Source: Haloferula rosea
GTDB lineage: Bacteria > Verrucomicrobiota > Verrucomicrobiia > Verrucomicrobiales > Akkermansiaceae
Assembly (NCBI RefSeq): GCF_016595525.1
Contig: NZ_JAENII010000005.1
Span: 1-64,000 of the forward strand
Length of the DNA stretch: 64,000 nucleotides
Reading direction: 5' to 3'
In this document: positions 49,083-56,972 of the stretch, one piece after another
How the letters are laid out: every line of letters starts with the position of its first letter
Position numbering within the stretch: position 1 is the stretch's first letter
Position numbers and translations under genes: made by a program
Notes under the pieces: model-generated
What the model was told of the DNA's origin: nothing
The model's database searches: none
Seen by the model: the letters and a program-made list of their open reading frames with translations, nothing else

Positions 49083-51389
49083 ATGACTGAAGCGACTTCT
49101 TCCGCCCATCTCGACATCATTGCCCAAGAGTCGGGCATTCCACTTTCATCGGTTTCCTCAACCGCCAAGCTGCTTGCCGAGGGGGCTACGGTTCCCTTCA
49201 TTTCCCGCTACCGGAAGGAAGCGACGGGGTCCCTTGATGAGGTTCAGATCCAGACGGTTCGCGACCGGATGGTGCAGCTGGCGGAGCTCGATACCCGTCG
49301 GGGTTCGATCCTCAAGTCGCTCGAAGAACGGAATCTGCTTTCTCCCGAGCTGAAGAAGAAGGTGCTCGCGGCGAAGACGATGAGTGCCCTTGAGGATGTT
49401 TTCGCGCCCTATCGCCCGAAGCGACAAACAAGGGCGACGAAAGCCAGGGAGAAGGGCCTGGAGCCCTTGTCCGTCTGGTTGCTTGAGAATCAGGATGCGG
49501 ATCCGTCGGAGAAAGCTGCTGAGTTCGTGGATGCGGCGAAGGAGGTCAATGACAAGGATGAGGCGCTTGCAGGTGCCCGTGACATCATCGCTGAGCAGGT
49601 CGCTGATGATGCGGACCTCCGCGGACGAACGCGGACGATCTACGAGGAGGAGGCCGTCGTTTCATCCCGTGTCATGTATGGCAAGGATGAGGACAAGGAG
49701 GCGGCTCGGTTCCGCGACTACTTCGAATGGAGTGAACCCCTCAAGGCCATTCCTTCCCACCGCATGATGGCGATTCGCCGTGGCGAGAAGGAAGGCTTCC
49801 TCATCATGCGGATCGAGGTGCCGCTCGAACGGGTGGCTACCCCGGCGGTGGGCGATTGGGTCAAGGGAGCTGGTGGTGCTGCCGAGCAGGTGAGGATGGC
49901 CGTCGAAGACGGGTGCAAGAGGTTGCTGATGCCTTCGATGGAGACCGAGATGCGTCTGAAGGGGAAGAAGGCTGCGGACGAGACTGCCATCCAGGTGTTT
50001 GCGGACAACCTGCGCGAGCTGCTGCTTGCCTCGCCGCTCGGCCGCAAGAGAACGCTGGCCATTGATCCGGCATTCCGGACGGGGTGCAAGACGGTGGTGC
50101 TCGATGCCCAAGGGCAGTTGTTGCATCATACCGTGCTGCACGCGACCGCAGGCTCGAGTTCGCAGCAGTACGAAGCGGCGGTTGAGCTGGCGGGATTGAT
50201 CAAGAAATATCGCATCGAGGCGGTGGCGATCGGCAATGGCACCGCGAGCCGTGAGACCGAGACCTTCGTGCGGAAGCTCAAACTGCCTGCTTCGATTCCC
50301 GTTCTCATGGTCAATGAGAGTGGGGCATCAGTGTATTCTGCGTCCGAGGCGGCACGTGAGGAATTCCCCAATGAGGATGTCACCGTGCGTGGCGCGGTCA
50401 GCATCGGTCGCCGGCTGATGGATCCATTGGCCGAGCTGGTCAAGATCGACCCCAAGGCGATCGGTGTGGGACAATACCAGCACGATGTCGACCAGCGCGC
50501 CTTGAAGCGGAGTCTGGATGATACCGTGGAAAGCTGCGTGAACGGGGTGGGTGTCGAGCTGAATACCGCTTCCAAGCAGCTGCTGGCCTATGTTTCGGGG
50601 CTGAATGACAGTCTGGCGGCGAACATCGTCGAGTGGCGATCGAAGAACGGCCCGTTTGAGTCACGGGCGCAGCTGAAGGAGGTCTCTCGATTGGGAGAGA
50701 AGGCATTCGAACAGGCGGCCGGGTTCCTCAGGATTCGCGAAGCGGCGAACCCGCTGGATGCTTCCGCCGTGCACCCGGAACGGTACTCCCTGGTCGAGCG
50801 CATGGCCTCGGACCTGGGCTGTGGTGTCGATGAGTTGATGCGGGACCCGGCGCGCCGGAAGAAGATCGATCTCCGACAGTATGCCGATGACGAGGTCGGG
50901 CTGCCGACGCTCAAGGACATCATGGCCGAGCTGGACAAGCCGGGCCGCGATCCGCGGAAAGCCTTCGAGGTCTTCTCGTTTGCCGAAGGCATTGAGAAAC
51001 CATCCGATTTGACCCAAGGGCTGAAGCTTCCCGGGATCGTGACCAACGTCACCGCGTTCGGGGCATTCGTCGACGTCGGGGTCCACCAGGACGGTCTCGT
51101 TCACATCAGCCAGCTCTCGGACCAGTTCGTTTCGGATCCCAATGATGTGGTGAAGGTCGGTCAGAAGGTGAACGTCACGGTCATGGAGGTCGATATGGCG
51201 CGCAATCGGATCTCACTCTCGATGAAGTCGGCTCCGGATCTCGGGGGCGGGACCCCGCGTCGTGGTCAAGGCGGTGGCGGTGGGCACGACCGTCGTCCGG
51301 CACAGCGCCGCGATCGTCGTGAAGCGCGTCCCTCTTCCGGCGGAAACGATTGGTTCAGTCAGGCGTTGAACCAGGCGAAGAAGAAGTAG
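49083..51389 (+). CDS. tex: Tex-family transcription/RNA-binding protein
   Basis: A 768-residue Tex protein. The N-terminal Tex domain (EGATVPFISRYRKEATGSLDE) is followed by an HtH segment and the YqgF-like core (LAIDPAFRTGCKTVVLD). A helix-hairpin-helix stretch (TASKQLLAYVSGLNDSLAANI) and an S1 RNA-binding domain (GIVTNVTAFGAFVDVGVHQDGLVH) complete the standard order. Residues after about 715 form a Gly/Arg-rich tail (RRGQGGGGGHDRR), which may add RNA affinity. Tex influences transcription elongation and stress tolerance. Confidence 0.96.
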   Translation: MTEATSSAHLDIIAQESGIPLSSVSSTAKLLAEGATVPFISRYRKEATGSLDEVQIQTVRDRMVQLAELDTRRGSILKSLEERNLLSPELKKKVLAAKTMSALEDVFAPYRPKRQTRATKAREKGLEPLSVWLLENQDADPSEKAAEFVDAAKEVNDKDEALAGARDIIAEQVADDADLRGRTRTIYEEEAVVSSRVMYGKDEDKEAARFRDYFEWSEPLKAIPSHRMMAIRRGEKEGFLIMRIEVPLERVATPAVGDWVKGAGGAAEQVRMAVEDGCKRLLMPSMETEMRLKGKKAADETAIQVFADNLRELLLASPLGRKRTLAIDPAFRTGCKTVVLDAQGQLLHHTVLHATAGSSSQQYEAAVELAGLIKKYRIEAVAIGNGTASRETETFVRKLKLPASIPVLMVNESGASVYSASEAAREEFPNEDVTVRGAVSIGRRLMDPLAELVKIDPKAIGVGQYQHDVDQRALKRSLDDTVESCVNGVGVELNTASKQLLAYVSGLNDSLAANIVEWRSKNGPFESRAQLKEVSRLGEKAFEQAAGFLRIREAANPLDASAVHPERYSLVERMASDLGCGVDELMRDPARRKKIDLRQYADDEVGLPTLKDIMAELDKPGRDPRKAFEVFSFAEGIEKPSDLTQGLKLPGIVTNVTAFGAFVDVGVHQDGLVHISQLSDQFVSDPNDVVKVGQKVNVTVMEVDMARNRISLSMKSAPDLGGGTPRRGQGGGGGHDRRPAQRRDRREARPSSGGNDWFSQALNQAKKK

Positions 51390-51433
51390 TCCGTGGAAGT
51401 GGAGACTTCGGGGTTTCTTGGATACGCGGGGTT

Positions 51434-52270
51434 TCAGGCCAGCGGTTCAGCCCGGCGCTGTCGTTTCTCGAACAACTGCGTTTCCCGATAGCCGGCGCTC
51501 TTGGCGATGGCGATGGCCTCGGGGAAGTCGCGGGCCACTTCGTCCGGGGCATGGGCGTCGGAGGAAATCACCATGGGGATGCCGGCTGCGGCAGCGAGCT
51601 CGAGAAACAACGGTTCGGGATAGGCCTCCGCGCATGGCTTGTGGCGACCTGCGGTGTTGAGCTCAATGGCGGTGCCCTGGTCCGCGATCGCCTCAATGCA
51701 CGGCTCGTAGAAACGTCGTAGATCGCCCTCGGGGCGGTACGAGAACTTCTTGATGAGATCGGGGTGTCCCAGGATGTCGAACAGCCCACTGCGGGCCATC
51801 GAGGTGTAGCTCTTCCAGTAGTGGGACCAGACCGCTTCCACATCACATTCGGCCCAACGCCCCAGCCAGGCCGGGTTGTCGAAATCCCAGTCGTCGAGGT
51901 AGTGGACCGATCCAATCAGATAGTCCCATGGGTATCGCTGGGCGAGGGATTCGATCCATCCTTCGCATCCGGTCAACCAATCGCATTCGAGGCCGGCGCG
52001 AATGGATAGACGTCCCGCCGCATGGCGCTCAGCTCGCTGGATCCAATCAAAGTAATCGGGGAGTTGAGCCTCCAACATGCGCCAGTCATCGAAGGGCTCG
52101 GGGTGAGCCGGGGCGTGATCCGAGATGCCGTATTCGGTCAAGCCGGCTCGGATCGCGGCATCGACGTAATCCTCGGGTTCTCCCTCGGCGTGTTGGCACA
52201 GCGGCGTGTGGGTGTGATAGTCTGCAGGCAAGATCGTGTTTCGGGTTGCGGGTCGAAGCTCGGGCGACAT
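51434..52270 (-). CDS. PHP-domain histidinol-phosphatase-like protein
   Basis: The 278-residue protein belongs to the HisJ/HisK PHP phosphatase family. Metal ligands are visible as DYHTHTPLCQHA, GISDHAP, AGLECDW, GSVHYLDDWD, ILGHPDLIKKF and ISSDAHAP. It may dephosphorylate histidinol phosphate, one step before HisD at 10.1-11.4 kb, but the family has other substrates. ATG 52270 is chosen; ATG 52282 and 52303 are in frame. It is divergent from pta, about 41 bp apart. Confidence 0.85.
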   Translation of the reverse strand: MSPELRPATRNTILPADYHTHTPLCQHAEGEPEDYVDAAIRAGLTEYGISDHAPAHPEPFDDWRMLEAQLPDYFDWIQRAERHAAGRLSIRAGLECDWLTGCEGWIESLAQRYPWDYLIGSVHYLDDWDFDNPAWLGRWAECDVEAVWSHYWKSYTSMARSGLFDILGHPDLIKKFSYRPEGDLRRFYEPCIEAIADQGTAIELNTAGRHKPCAEAYPEPLFLELAAAAGIPMVISSDAHAPDEVARDFPEAIAIAKSAGYRETQLFEKRQRRAEPLA

Positions 52271-52311
52271 AGGATACAGCATGGTCGCACGACGCTGCGG
52301 CATTCTCGACG

Positions 52312-53382
52312 ATGGACGAATCTAGCCAAGCTCAAGCTGCAGCCCGTTTTATCGACCCTCTTGTGGAGAAGCTTCGGCGGCATCCCAAGCGTGTCGTTTT
52401 CACCGAAGGGGAGGACATCCGCGTGTTGAGGGTCGCCGAGCGCCTGGTGAAGCTTGAAGCAGTCGTGCCCATCCTTCTTGGATCCCGTGAGCGGATCGTG
52501 GCGCTGGCGGAAGCGGAAGGGGTGAGTCTTCAGTTCGTGAAGGTCCTCGAGCCGGAGAAATCCTCGGACTTCGATTTGTTCTGTCGGCGCTATGCGAAGA
52601 TCGAGCGCTACCGGAAAGGGCGTGACGTGGATGCTGCGGCGCTCGTCAAATTGCCCCATTACTTCGGAGCCCTGATGGTCCAGTATGGTCAGGCCGACGC
52701 CTTGGTGGGCGGGAATCAGGCGGTTCCCGCCTTGCTGTTTCGGGCACTCCAGCAGGCCATCAAGCCGATGCCGGGCATCCAGAAAATGTTCGGGGTCACG
52801 GTCCTGTCCGCTCCGCATCTGGATCATTTCGGTGGCGATGGGCTGCTTCTTCTCGCCGACTGCGGTCTCATTCCCGAGCCTTCGGTGGAAGAGTTGGCTC
52901 AGATCGCGGTGGAGACCGGGCGATTGGCGCAGCACTTCCTCGGGCGTCAGCCCCAGGTGGCCTTCCTCAGTCACTCTACCAAAGGTTCTTCGCCAAGTGA
53001 TTCTTCGAAACGGGTGGCTGCGGCTGTCGGACTGGCCCGTGAGAAGGTCTTGGCCCCCGGGTTGGATCTGATGATTCGAGGTGAACTTCAAGCGGATGTG
53101 GCTCTCGATCCTGCGGCAGCTGAAGTGAAGATTCCGGACTCCAAGGTCCGAAAATCAGCGGACGTGCTGGTGTTTCCGAACCTCGACTCGGCGCACATCG
53201 CGATGAAGTTGCTGCAGCACTGCGGTGGGGCCCGAAACTACGGGCAGTTCCTGGTGGGGCTGGCACGACCCGCGGCGCAGGTCCCGCGGACGGCTTCCGA
53301 AGACACGATTTTCGGAACAGCTGCTGCAGTCGCCGTCGAGGCGATCAAGTATCACGAGCTGTATCCGGACGGAGAAGTCTGA
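52312..53382 (+). CDS. pta: Phosphate acetyltransferase
   Basis: A 356-residue single-domain PTA/PTB-family enzyme exchanging CoA and phosphate on an acetyl group. Landmarks are RVVFTEGEDIRVLRVAER, ADALVGGNQA, QVAFLSHSTKGSS, MIRGELQADVALD and VLVFPNLDSAHIAMKLL. The N-terminal regulatory domain of long Pta proteins is absent. Acetate kinase is not adjacent. It ends 7 bp before the convergent SirB1-like gene. Confidence 0.92.
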   Translation: MDESSQAQAAARFIDPLVEKLRRHPKRVVFTEGEDIRVLRVAERLVKLEAVVPILLGSRERIVALAEAEGVSLQFVKVLEPEKSSDFDLFCRRYAKIERYRKGRDVDAAALVKLPHYFGALMVQYGQADALVGGNQAVPALLFRALQQAIKPMPGIQKMFGVTVLSAPHLDHFGGDGLLLLADCGLIPEPSVEELAQIAVETGRLAQHFLGRQPQVAFLSHSTKGSSPSDSSKRVAAAVGLAREKVLAPGLDLMIRGELQADVALDPAAAEVKIPDSKVRKSADVLVFPNLDSAHIAMKLLQHCGGARNYGQFLVGLARPAAQVPRTASEDTIFGTAAAVAVEAIKYHELYPDGEV

Positions 53383-53389
53383 AGCCAAT

Positions 53390-54250
53390 TCAGAAGGGGA
53401 CGGGAACGAGGCTCTCCACCAGCTCCTCCATCAAATCGCCATCAACTCCGTCGCCGCGGAAGGCGAGGGCCATCGCCAGTTCCTCCGTCGTTCGCACGAG
53501 GAGCTCACCGGGTGTCGCAGCACGTCGGCACAGGGTCTGAATCTCCTTCGGGTAACGCCGGATGCGGTGTTCGAAGTCCCTTGGGCGGAGTACCTCACCC
53601 CCATGTTCCGGATCCAGGATGACCGGACCATCCGGTCCGTCCACCCTCAGGAAGAAGGTGCCGGGAAGGCTCAAGCCGTCCGCCTCGATGCGGAGTCGAC
53701 GAAGGACGAGCAGGATGACCACGCCCGCACCAAGGGGGCAGGTGCTTCCACCGGCAGCCACCCGCGCCAGGTCGAGAAATTCGGGTTGGAGGTCAGTCCG
53801 GGTTTCGCACTTCAATGGATTGCCCTTCAGCAGATACTGACAGAGCTCCATGGTGTTGCGTCCTTCAGTCATTGCCTCGGTTTCCTCGGCGAGGAGGTCC
53901 AAGGCATCGCCGAGAGGTTGGCGGACGGTGGTACCGTCGTGGAGGTAGTCGGAGAGCACCCGGAACAGGGACTCGACTCGGTCCCAGTCATCGGCCAACC
54001 CATTGATGCCATTGGAGGGGACGACCCATTCGCGGCGCAAGCGTTCACGGCGTGCCGAGCGGAGGAGGTCGGAGAGAACCTTCAGGTCTGCGTCCGAGGC
54101 CGGGTAGGAGGTCTGGGTGAGAAGTTCGCTGACATCACCCTCAAAGACTTCCAGCGCTTCTGCGAGTGATTGCCGAACCTCAGGGGTTTCATCGTCGATC
54201 AATCTCAGCAGGGTCGACAGCGTGTCTGCGGTTGGAAGCAGGGTGGGCAT
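53390..54250 (-). CDS. SirB1/transglutaminase-like family protein
   Basis: The 286-residue protein aligns in outline with the SirB1 (Transglut_core2) domain: an N-terminal helical part (TLLRLIDDETPEVRQSLAEAL), then CPLGAGVVILLVLRRLRIEADGL-type text and LPGTFFLRVDG with LDPEHGGEVL. SirB1 proteins usually read PGHFLxR here; the His is Thr, and no Cys nucleophile is evident, so it is probably non-enzymatic. The N-terminal segment may be a HEAT-like repeat. Function unknown. Confidence 0.65.
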   Translation of the reverse strand: MPTLLPTADTLSTLLRLIDDETPEVRQSLAEALEVFEGDVSELLTQTSYPASDADLKVLSDLLRSARRERLRREWVVPSNGINGLADDWDRVESLFRVLSDYLHDGTTVRQPLGDALDLLAEETEAMTEGRNTMELCQYLLKGNPLKCETRTDLQPEFLDLARVAAGGSTCPLGAGVVILLVLRRLRIEADGLSLPGTFFLRVDGPDGPVILDPEHGGEVLRPRDFEHRIRRYPKEIQTLCRRAATPGELLVRTTEELAMALAFRGDGVDGDLMEELVESLVPVPF

Positions 54251-54284
54251 CGGTGCGGATCGAAGTGTGAATGCCGCGGAGAAA

Positions 54285-54359
54285 TGGTGCGCGATACTGG
54301 GATCGAACCAGTGACCCCCTCCGTGTCAGGGAGGTGCTCTACCGCTGAGCTAACCGCGC
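54285..54359 (-). tRNA. tRNA-Val (anticodon GAC)
   Basis: Reading the minus strand, the cloverleaf starts GCGCGGTTAGCTCAG at 54359, with anticodon stem CCTCC/GGAGG and loop CTGACAC, giving anticodon GAC (valine). The T-arm GGTTCGATCC and the acceptor end follow, with the discriminator and CCA encoded at 54285-54288. The acceptor stem pairs with one G-T wobble. It lies between the SirB1-like gene and the histone-tailed repressor. Confidence 0.95.
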
Positions 54360-54428
54360 TTTAGGGCCTGATGAGGCAGGTGCCCCGGGCAGGTGCGGGA
54401 AATTAGGGAGCAGGCCGGATCGATGCAA

Positions 54429-54450
54429 TGCTTTTTCCGCGGAAAAAGCA
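54429..54450. repeat. 22-bp perfect palindrome between tRNA-Val and the histone-tailed repressor
   Basis: The sequence is perfectly self-complementary, centred on CCGCGG, with arms TGCTTTTTC and GAAAAAGCA. It lies about 70 bp upstream of the tRNA start and downstream of the repressor gene's terminator. It could be an operator or a second hairpin. Confidence 0.5.
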
Positions 54451-54503
54451 GCGCTCTGTCTGAGGCTGGGATCGGGCTGTATGAAAGTGGAAGACCGGGC
54501 ACG

Positions 54504-54537
54504 AAAAAGAGGCGGAGGAACTGGTCCTCCGCCTCTT
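54504..54537 (-). terminator. Rho-independent terminator of the histone-tailed repressor gene
   Basis: AAGAGGCGGAGGA (54507-54519) pairs perfectly with TCCTCCGCCTCTT (54525-54537) over a 5-base loop, and on the minus strand it runs into TTTTTC. It lies about 70 bp after the stop codon. Confidence 0.85.
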
Positions 54538-54605
54538 AAAACGTCAACTCAACACGCACAGGCGATCACCTTGGTGACGCAGCTGGTGCGGGGGGTTGGG
54601 AAATG

Positions 54606-55361
54606 TTACTTGCGGCGCGCGCGCTTCTTGGTCGCCTTCTTGGCGGACTTTTTCTTCGCGACCTTTTTCTTCGAAGCTTTCTTGGCGACCTTTTTCTTGG
54701 CTGCCTTCTTCTTCGACGCCTTCTTCGCTACCTTTTTCTTGGCGGCTTTCTTGGCTGCCTTTTTCTTGGTAGCCTTCTTGGCTGACTTCTTCTTGGCGGC
54801 TTTCTTTGCCGTCTTTTTCTTCGTCGCCTTCTTCGCTACCTTTTTCTTGGCGGCTTTCTTGGCTACCTTCTTCTTGGTGGCCTTCTTGGCGGACTTTTTC
54901 TTCGCGACCTTTTTACGGGTCACCTTTTTGGCGGCGCGTTTCACGGATTTTTTCCGTGCGGCCTTCTTGGTGGATTTCTTTGCAGCCATGGCTTTGTGTC
55001 GTTTGAGTTCGCGTTCGATGTTTGATTTCTCTTCCGGTGTGAGATTGCCGGCGGAGAGGAGTGCGAGGATCGCCTCAGCCAGGCGGCCCCCGAAAGCGTT
55101 GGTCAGGAAATCGGATGTCGCCTTGCCAGCGATCTCTTCCTGGGAGTGTGATGCTTCGTAGACGTGTGCCCGTCCGAACCGTGTCCGCTTGACGAGCTTC
55201 TTTCGTTCGAGGCTCTGCATCACCGAGAGCACCGTGGTGTAGGCTCGGTCTTTGCCGTCGGGCAGTGCTTCTAGTACTGCGCCTACCGTGGATGGACCTT
55301 CGTGCCACAGCACGGAGAGTGCCTGTAGTTCGAGGTTGGAGGGTTGGGTTGCCTTGGCCAT
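54606..55361 (-). CDS. BlaI/CopY-type repressor fused to a histone-H1-like Lys/Ala tail
   Basis: A 251-residue fusion. Residues 1-120 are a penicillinase-repressor-type winged helix (LELQALSVLWHEGPSTVGAVL, RAYTTVLSVMQSLERKKLVKR) with the usual dimerisation helices. Residues 125-251 start at an internal Met (MAAKKSTKKAARKKS) and consist of Lys/Ala/Thr/Val repeats such as KKKVAKKATKKK, resembling chlamydial Hc2 and other bacterial H1-like proteins. No BlaR1 sensor is adjacent. A perfect inverted repeat just upstream suggests autoregulation. The internal ATG 54989 could also give a free histone-like product of 127 residues. Confidence 0.88.
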   Translation of the reverse strand: MAKATQPSNLELQALSVLWHEGPSTVGAVLEALPDGKDRAYTTVLSVMQSLERKKLVKRTRFGRAHVYEASHSQEEIAGKATSDFLTNAFGGRLAEAILALLSAGNLTPEEKSNIERELKRHKAMAAKKSTKKAARKKSVKRAAKKVTRKKVAKKKSAKKATKKKVAKKAAKKKVAKKATKKKTAKKAAKKKSAKKATKKKAAKKAAKKKVAKKASKKKAAKKKVAKKASKKKVAKKKSAKKATKKRARRK

Positions 55362-55367
55362 GAGGGG

Positions 55368-55385
55368 GTGTAATTCAAATTACAC
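55368..55385 (-). promoter_or_regulatory. Candidate BlaI-type operator upstream of the fused repressor
   Basis: GTGTAATT and AATTACAC form a perfect inverted repeat with a 2-bp centre (55368-55385), 7 bp upstream of the start codon. BlaI/CopY operators contain TACA/TGTA half-sites in dyads; here the TGTA and TACA orientation gives TGTAATT-N2-AATTACA. The position would block transcription or initiation. Confidence 0.6.
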
Positions 55386-55511
55386 GCATCATGAAGCTGA
55401 TAGTGGCATGTCGCGTCAAGAACAAATTCAGCTTTGTTAAGAAAACGAACCTCCGGTGTTAGTCCGGAATCCAATGAGGAAGCTCAAAGTACGATGTCTA
55501 TCGTAAAACGA

Positions 55512-56465
55512 TCAGTGGCCGTTACCGTCCACTTCGGGACGCTTGAAGCCGGGGGCGATGCCCTTGACTTCCGACCACAACGACGGGTCGGACGGATGTC
55601 CGTTGAAGCGGATGGTCCCGTCCAGTTCGACGAGGACCATGGTCGGTGCCGCCTGGATCCGAAGTGTCCGGGAGAGTGGGGATGTGTCGTGGTCGATCAG
55701 CCAGCTTCCCGTCAGTCCGGGAGTCGCTTCGAGGATGGCGCGGGTGTCGGCGATGGCCTCGGGCATGGATTCACCAATGATGGTGACGACCGCAATGCCC
55801 GCCTGTTCCAATGCTTTGGCACTCGCCGTGAAGTCCGGAAGACTTTCCTCACATTCGCGGCTCCAGGGAGAAAAGAAGTGGAGGAGGACGGCTTTCCGAT
55901 CCTTGGCCAGGGACTGCAGTAGCGCGGTCTCGCCGTTGAGGTCCTGCACGGAGAGGCTGAAGTCGACCTTCACCTTTTTCATGGCCTCTTCGAGACGGAG
56001 GCGTTCGATGTGTGGGGCGAAGGCGGCACCCTGTTGCGGGCTCAGCCAGAAAGCTTCGGTGATGTGCTTCTTGAAACCGTCGCGGTCCTTTTCTTCGAGG
56101 GCCTTGATCGCGCGGACGTATTCGAGGATGGCGAACCAGTCTTCCTCGACGGCAAAGATCTGGGATTCGGAGAGCTTGAAGTTTTTTGCCTGCGCCTCGA
56201 GTTCCGGAAGCATGGCGGCGAGCTTGTCATCCTCGCGTCGGTCGACGTGATAGAGGAAGCGTGCTTCGAGGATGGCCTGTTCGGTGGCACCCAGTTTCCG
56301 CGCTGCTTCGATGCGTTCGTCCAGCGCTCCGGGAGATTCCCGTTCCGAAAGCATGTCCTGCAGCGCCTGATCAAGCCTGCTCGGCAGCTGGGATTCGTCC
56401 TGCCCGAAGGCGGGAGCGACGAAGAATCCGGCAACGAGCAGGCTGATCAGAAGGGGGCGTCGCAT
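55512..56465 (-). CDS. Exported thioredoxin-fold (TlpA-like) protein with a single active-site Cys
   Basis: The 317-residue protein has a signal peptide (MRRPLLISLLVAGFFVAPAFG), then about 160 residues of helical sequence (LPELEAQAKNFKLSESQIF). A TlpA/redoxin domain follows from about 165, with AVLLHFFSPWSRECEESLPDF and ITIIGESM-type strands. The motif is W-S-R-E-C, so the first Cys of WCxxC is Ser and only the resolving Cys remains. The tail has LRIQAAPTMVLVELDG. It may act as a redox chaperone rather than an oxidoreductase. It is next to a LysM lipoprotein gene. Confidence 0.75.
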   Translation of the reverse strand: MRRPLLISLLVAGFFVAPAFGQDESQLPSRLDQALQDMLSERESPGALDERIEAARKLGATEQAILEARFLYHVDRREDDKLAAMLPELEAQAKNFKLSESQIFAVEEDWFAILEYVRAIKALEEKDRDGFKKHITEAFWLSPQQGAAFAPHIERLRLEEAMKKVKVDFSLSVQDLNGETALLQSLAKDRKAVLLHFFSPWSRECEESLPDFTASAKALEQAGIAVVTIIGESMPEAIADTRAILEATPGLTGSWLIDHDTSPLSRTLRIQAAPTMVLVELDGTIRFNGHPSDPSLWSEVKGIAPGFKRPEVDGNGH

Positions 56466-56483
56466 GAGACCGAGGGGTCGAGC

Positions 56484-56885
56484 TCAGGGAGCCGGGATGT
56501 TGATCGTTTGGCCGAGGCGCACGTTGTTGTCGTCCGCAGCCATGCCGTTCGCGGCGCGGATGGCATCGACGGTGACGTTGTATTTCCGGCTCAAGCCCCA
56601 GAGCGTATCGCCTTTGGCCACAGTGTGGGTCGAGGCCACGGCAGGTGGAGGGGTCGGTGCGGTCGGTGTGGCGGTCGCGGGTGCCGTCTCTTCGTAGGCC
56701 GCGCTACCGTAGGTCGGATTGGATGCCGGCGGGTTCACATCCTGATAGGGGGCGGACTCGTAGCCGCCTGCATCAGGGACACCATAGGGGTCCGAGGTGT
56801 CATAGTCTTCGTCGCCTCCACCCAGCCCACAGGACGGGAAGATGATGAGGGCGGACAAGCCGAGAAGGTAGGTAGGTTTGAACAT
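56484..56885 (-). CDS. LysM-domain lipoprotein
   Basis: The 133-residue lipoprotein has a lipobox (LIIFPSC, Cys19), an acidic Gly/Tyr/Pro-rich linker and one C-terminal LysM domain: THTVAKGDTLWGLSRKYNVT, DAIRAANGM and LGQTINIP. It should tether to peptidoglycan from the membrane. It lies 18 bp before the TlpA-like gene, which suggests a shared transcript. ATG 56885 fits the signal. Confidence 0.82.
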   Translation of the reverse strand: MFKPTYLLGLSALIIFPSCGLGGGDEDYDTSDPYGVPDAGGYESAPYQDVNPPASNPTYGSAAYEETAPATATPTAPTPPPAVASTHTVAKGDTLWGLSRKYNVTVDAIRAANGMAADDNNVRLGQTINIPAP

Positions 56886-56972
56886 GATGATCTAGGGGTG
56901 GAAGGTTCGTCTCCGATAAAGATGGATTCAACGCGTATCGCAATCACTAACGCCGCAGAGGGGCCCATTTAT

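Noticed and set aside
54606-54989. Regular 9-30 bp repeats resembling a CRISPR array
   Set aside because: They are the Lys/Ala codon repeats of the histone-like tail, in a single continuous reading frame, with no constant repeat/variable spacer pattern.
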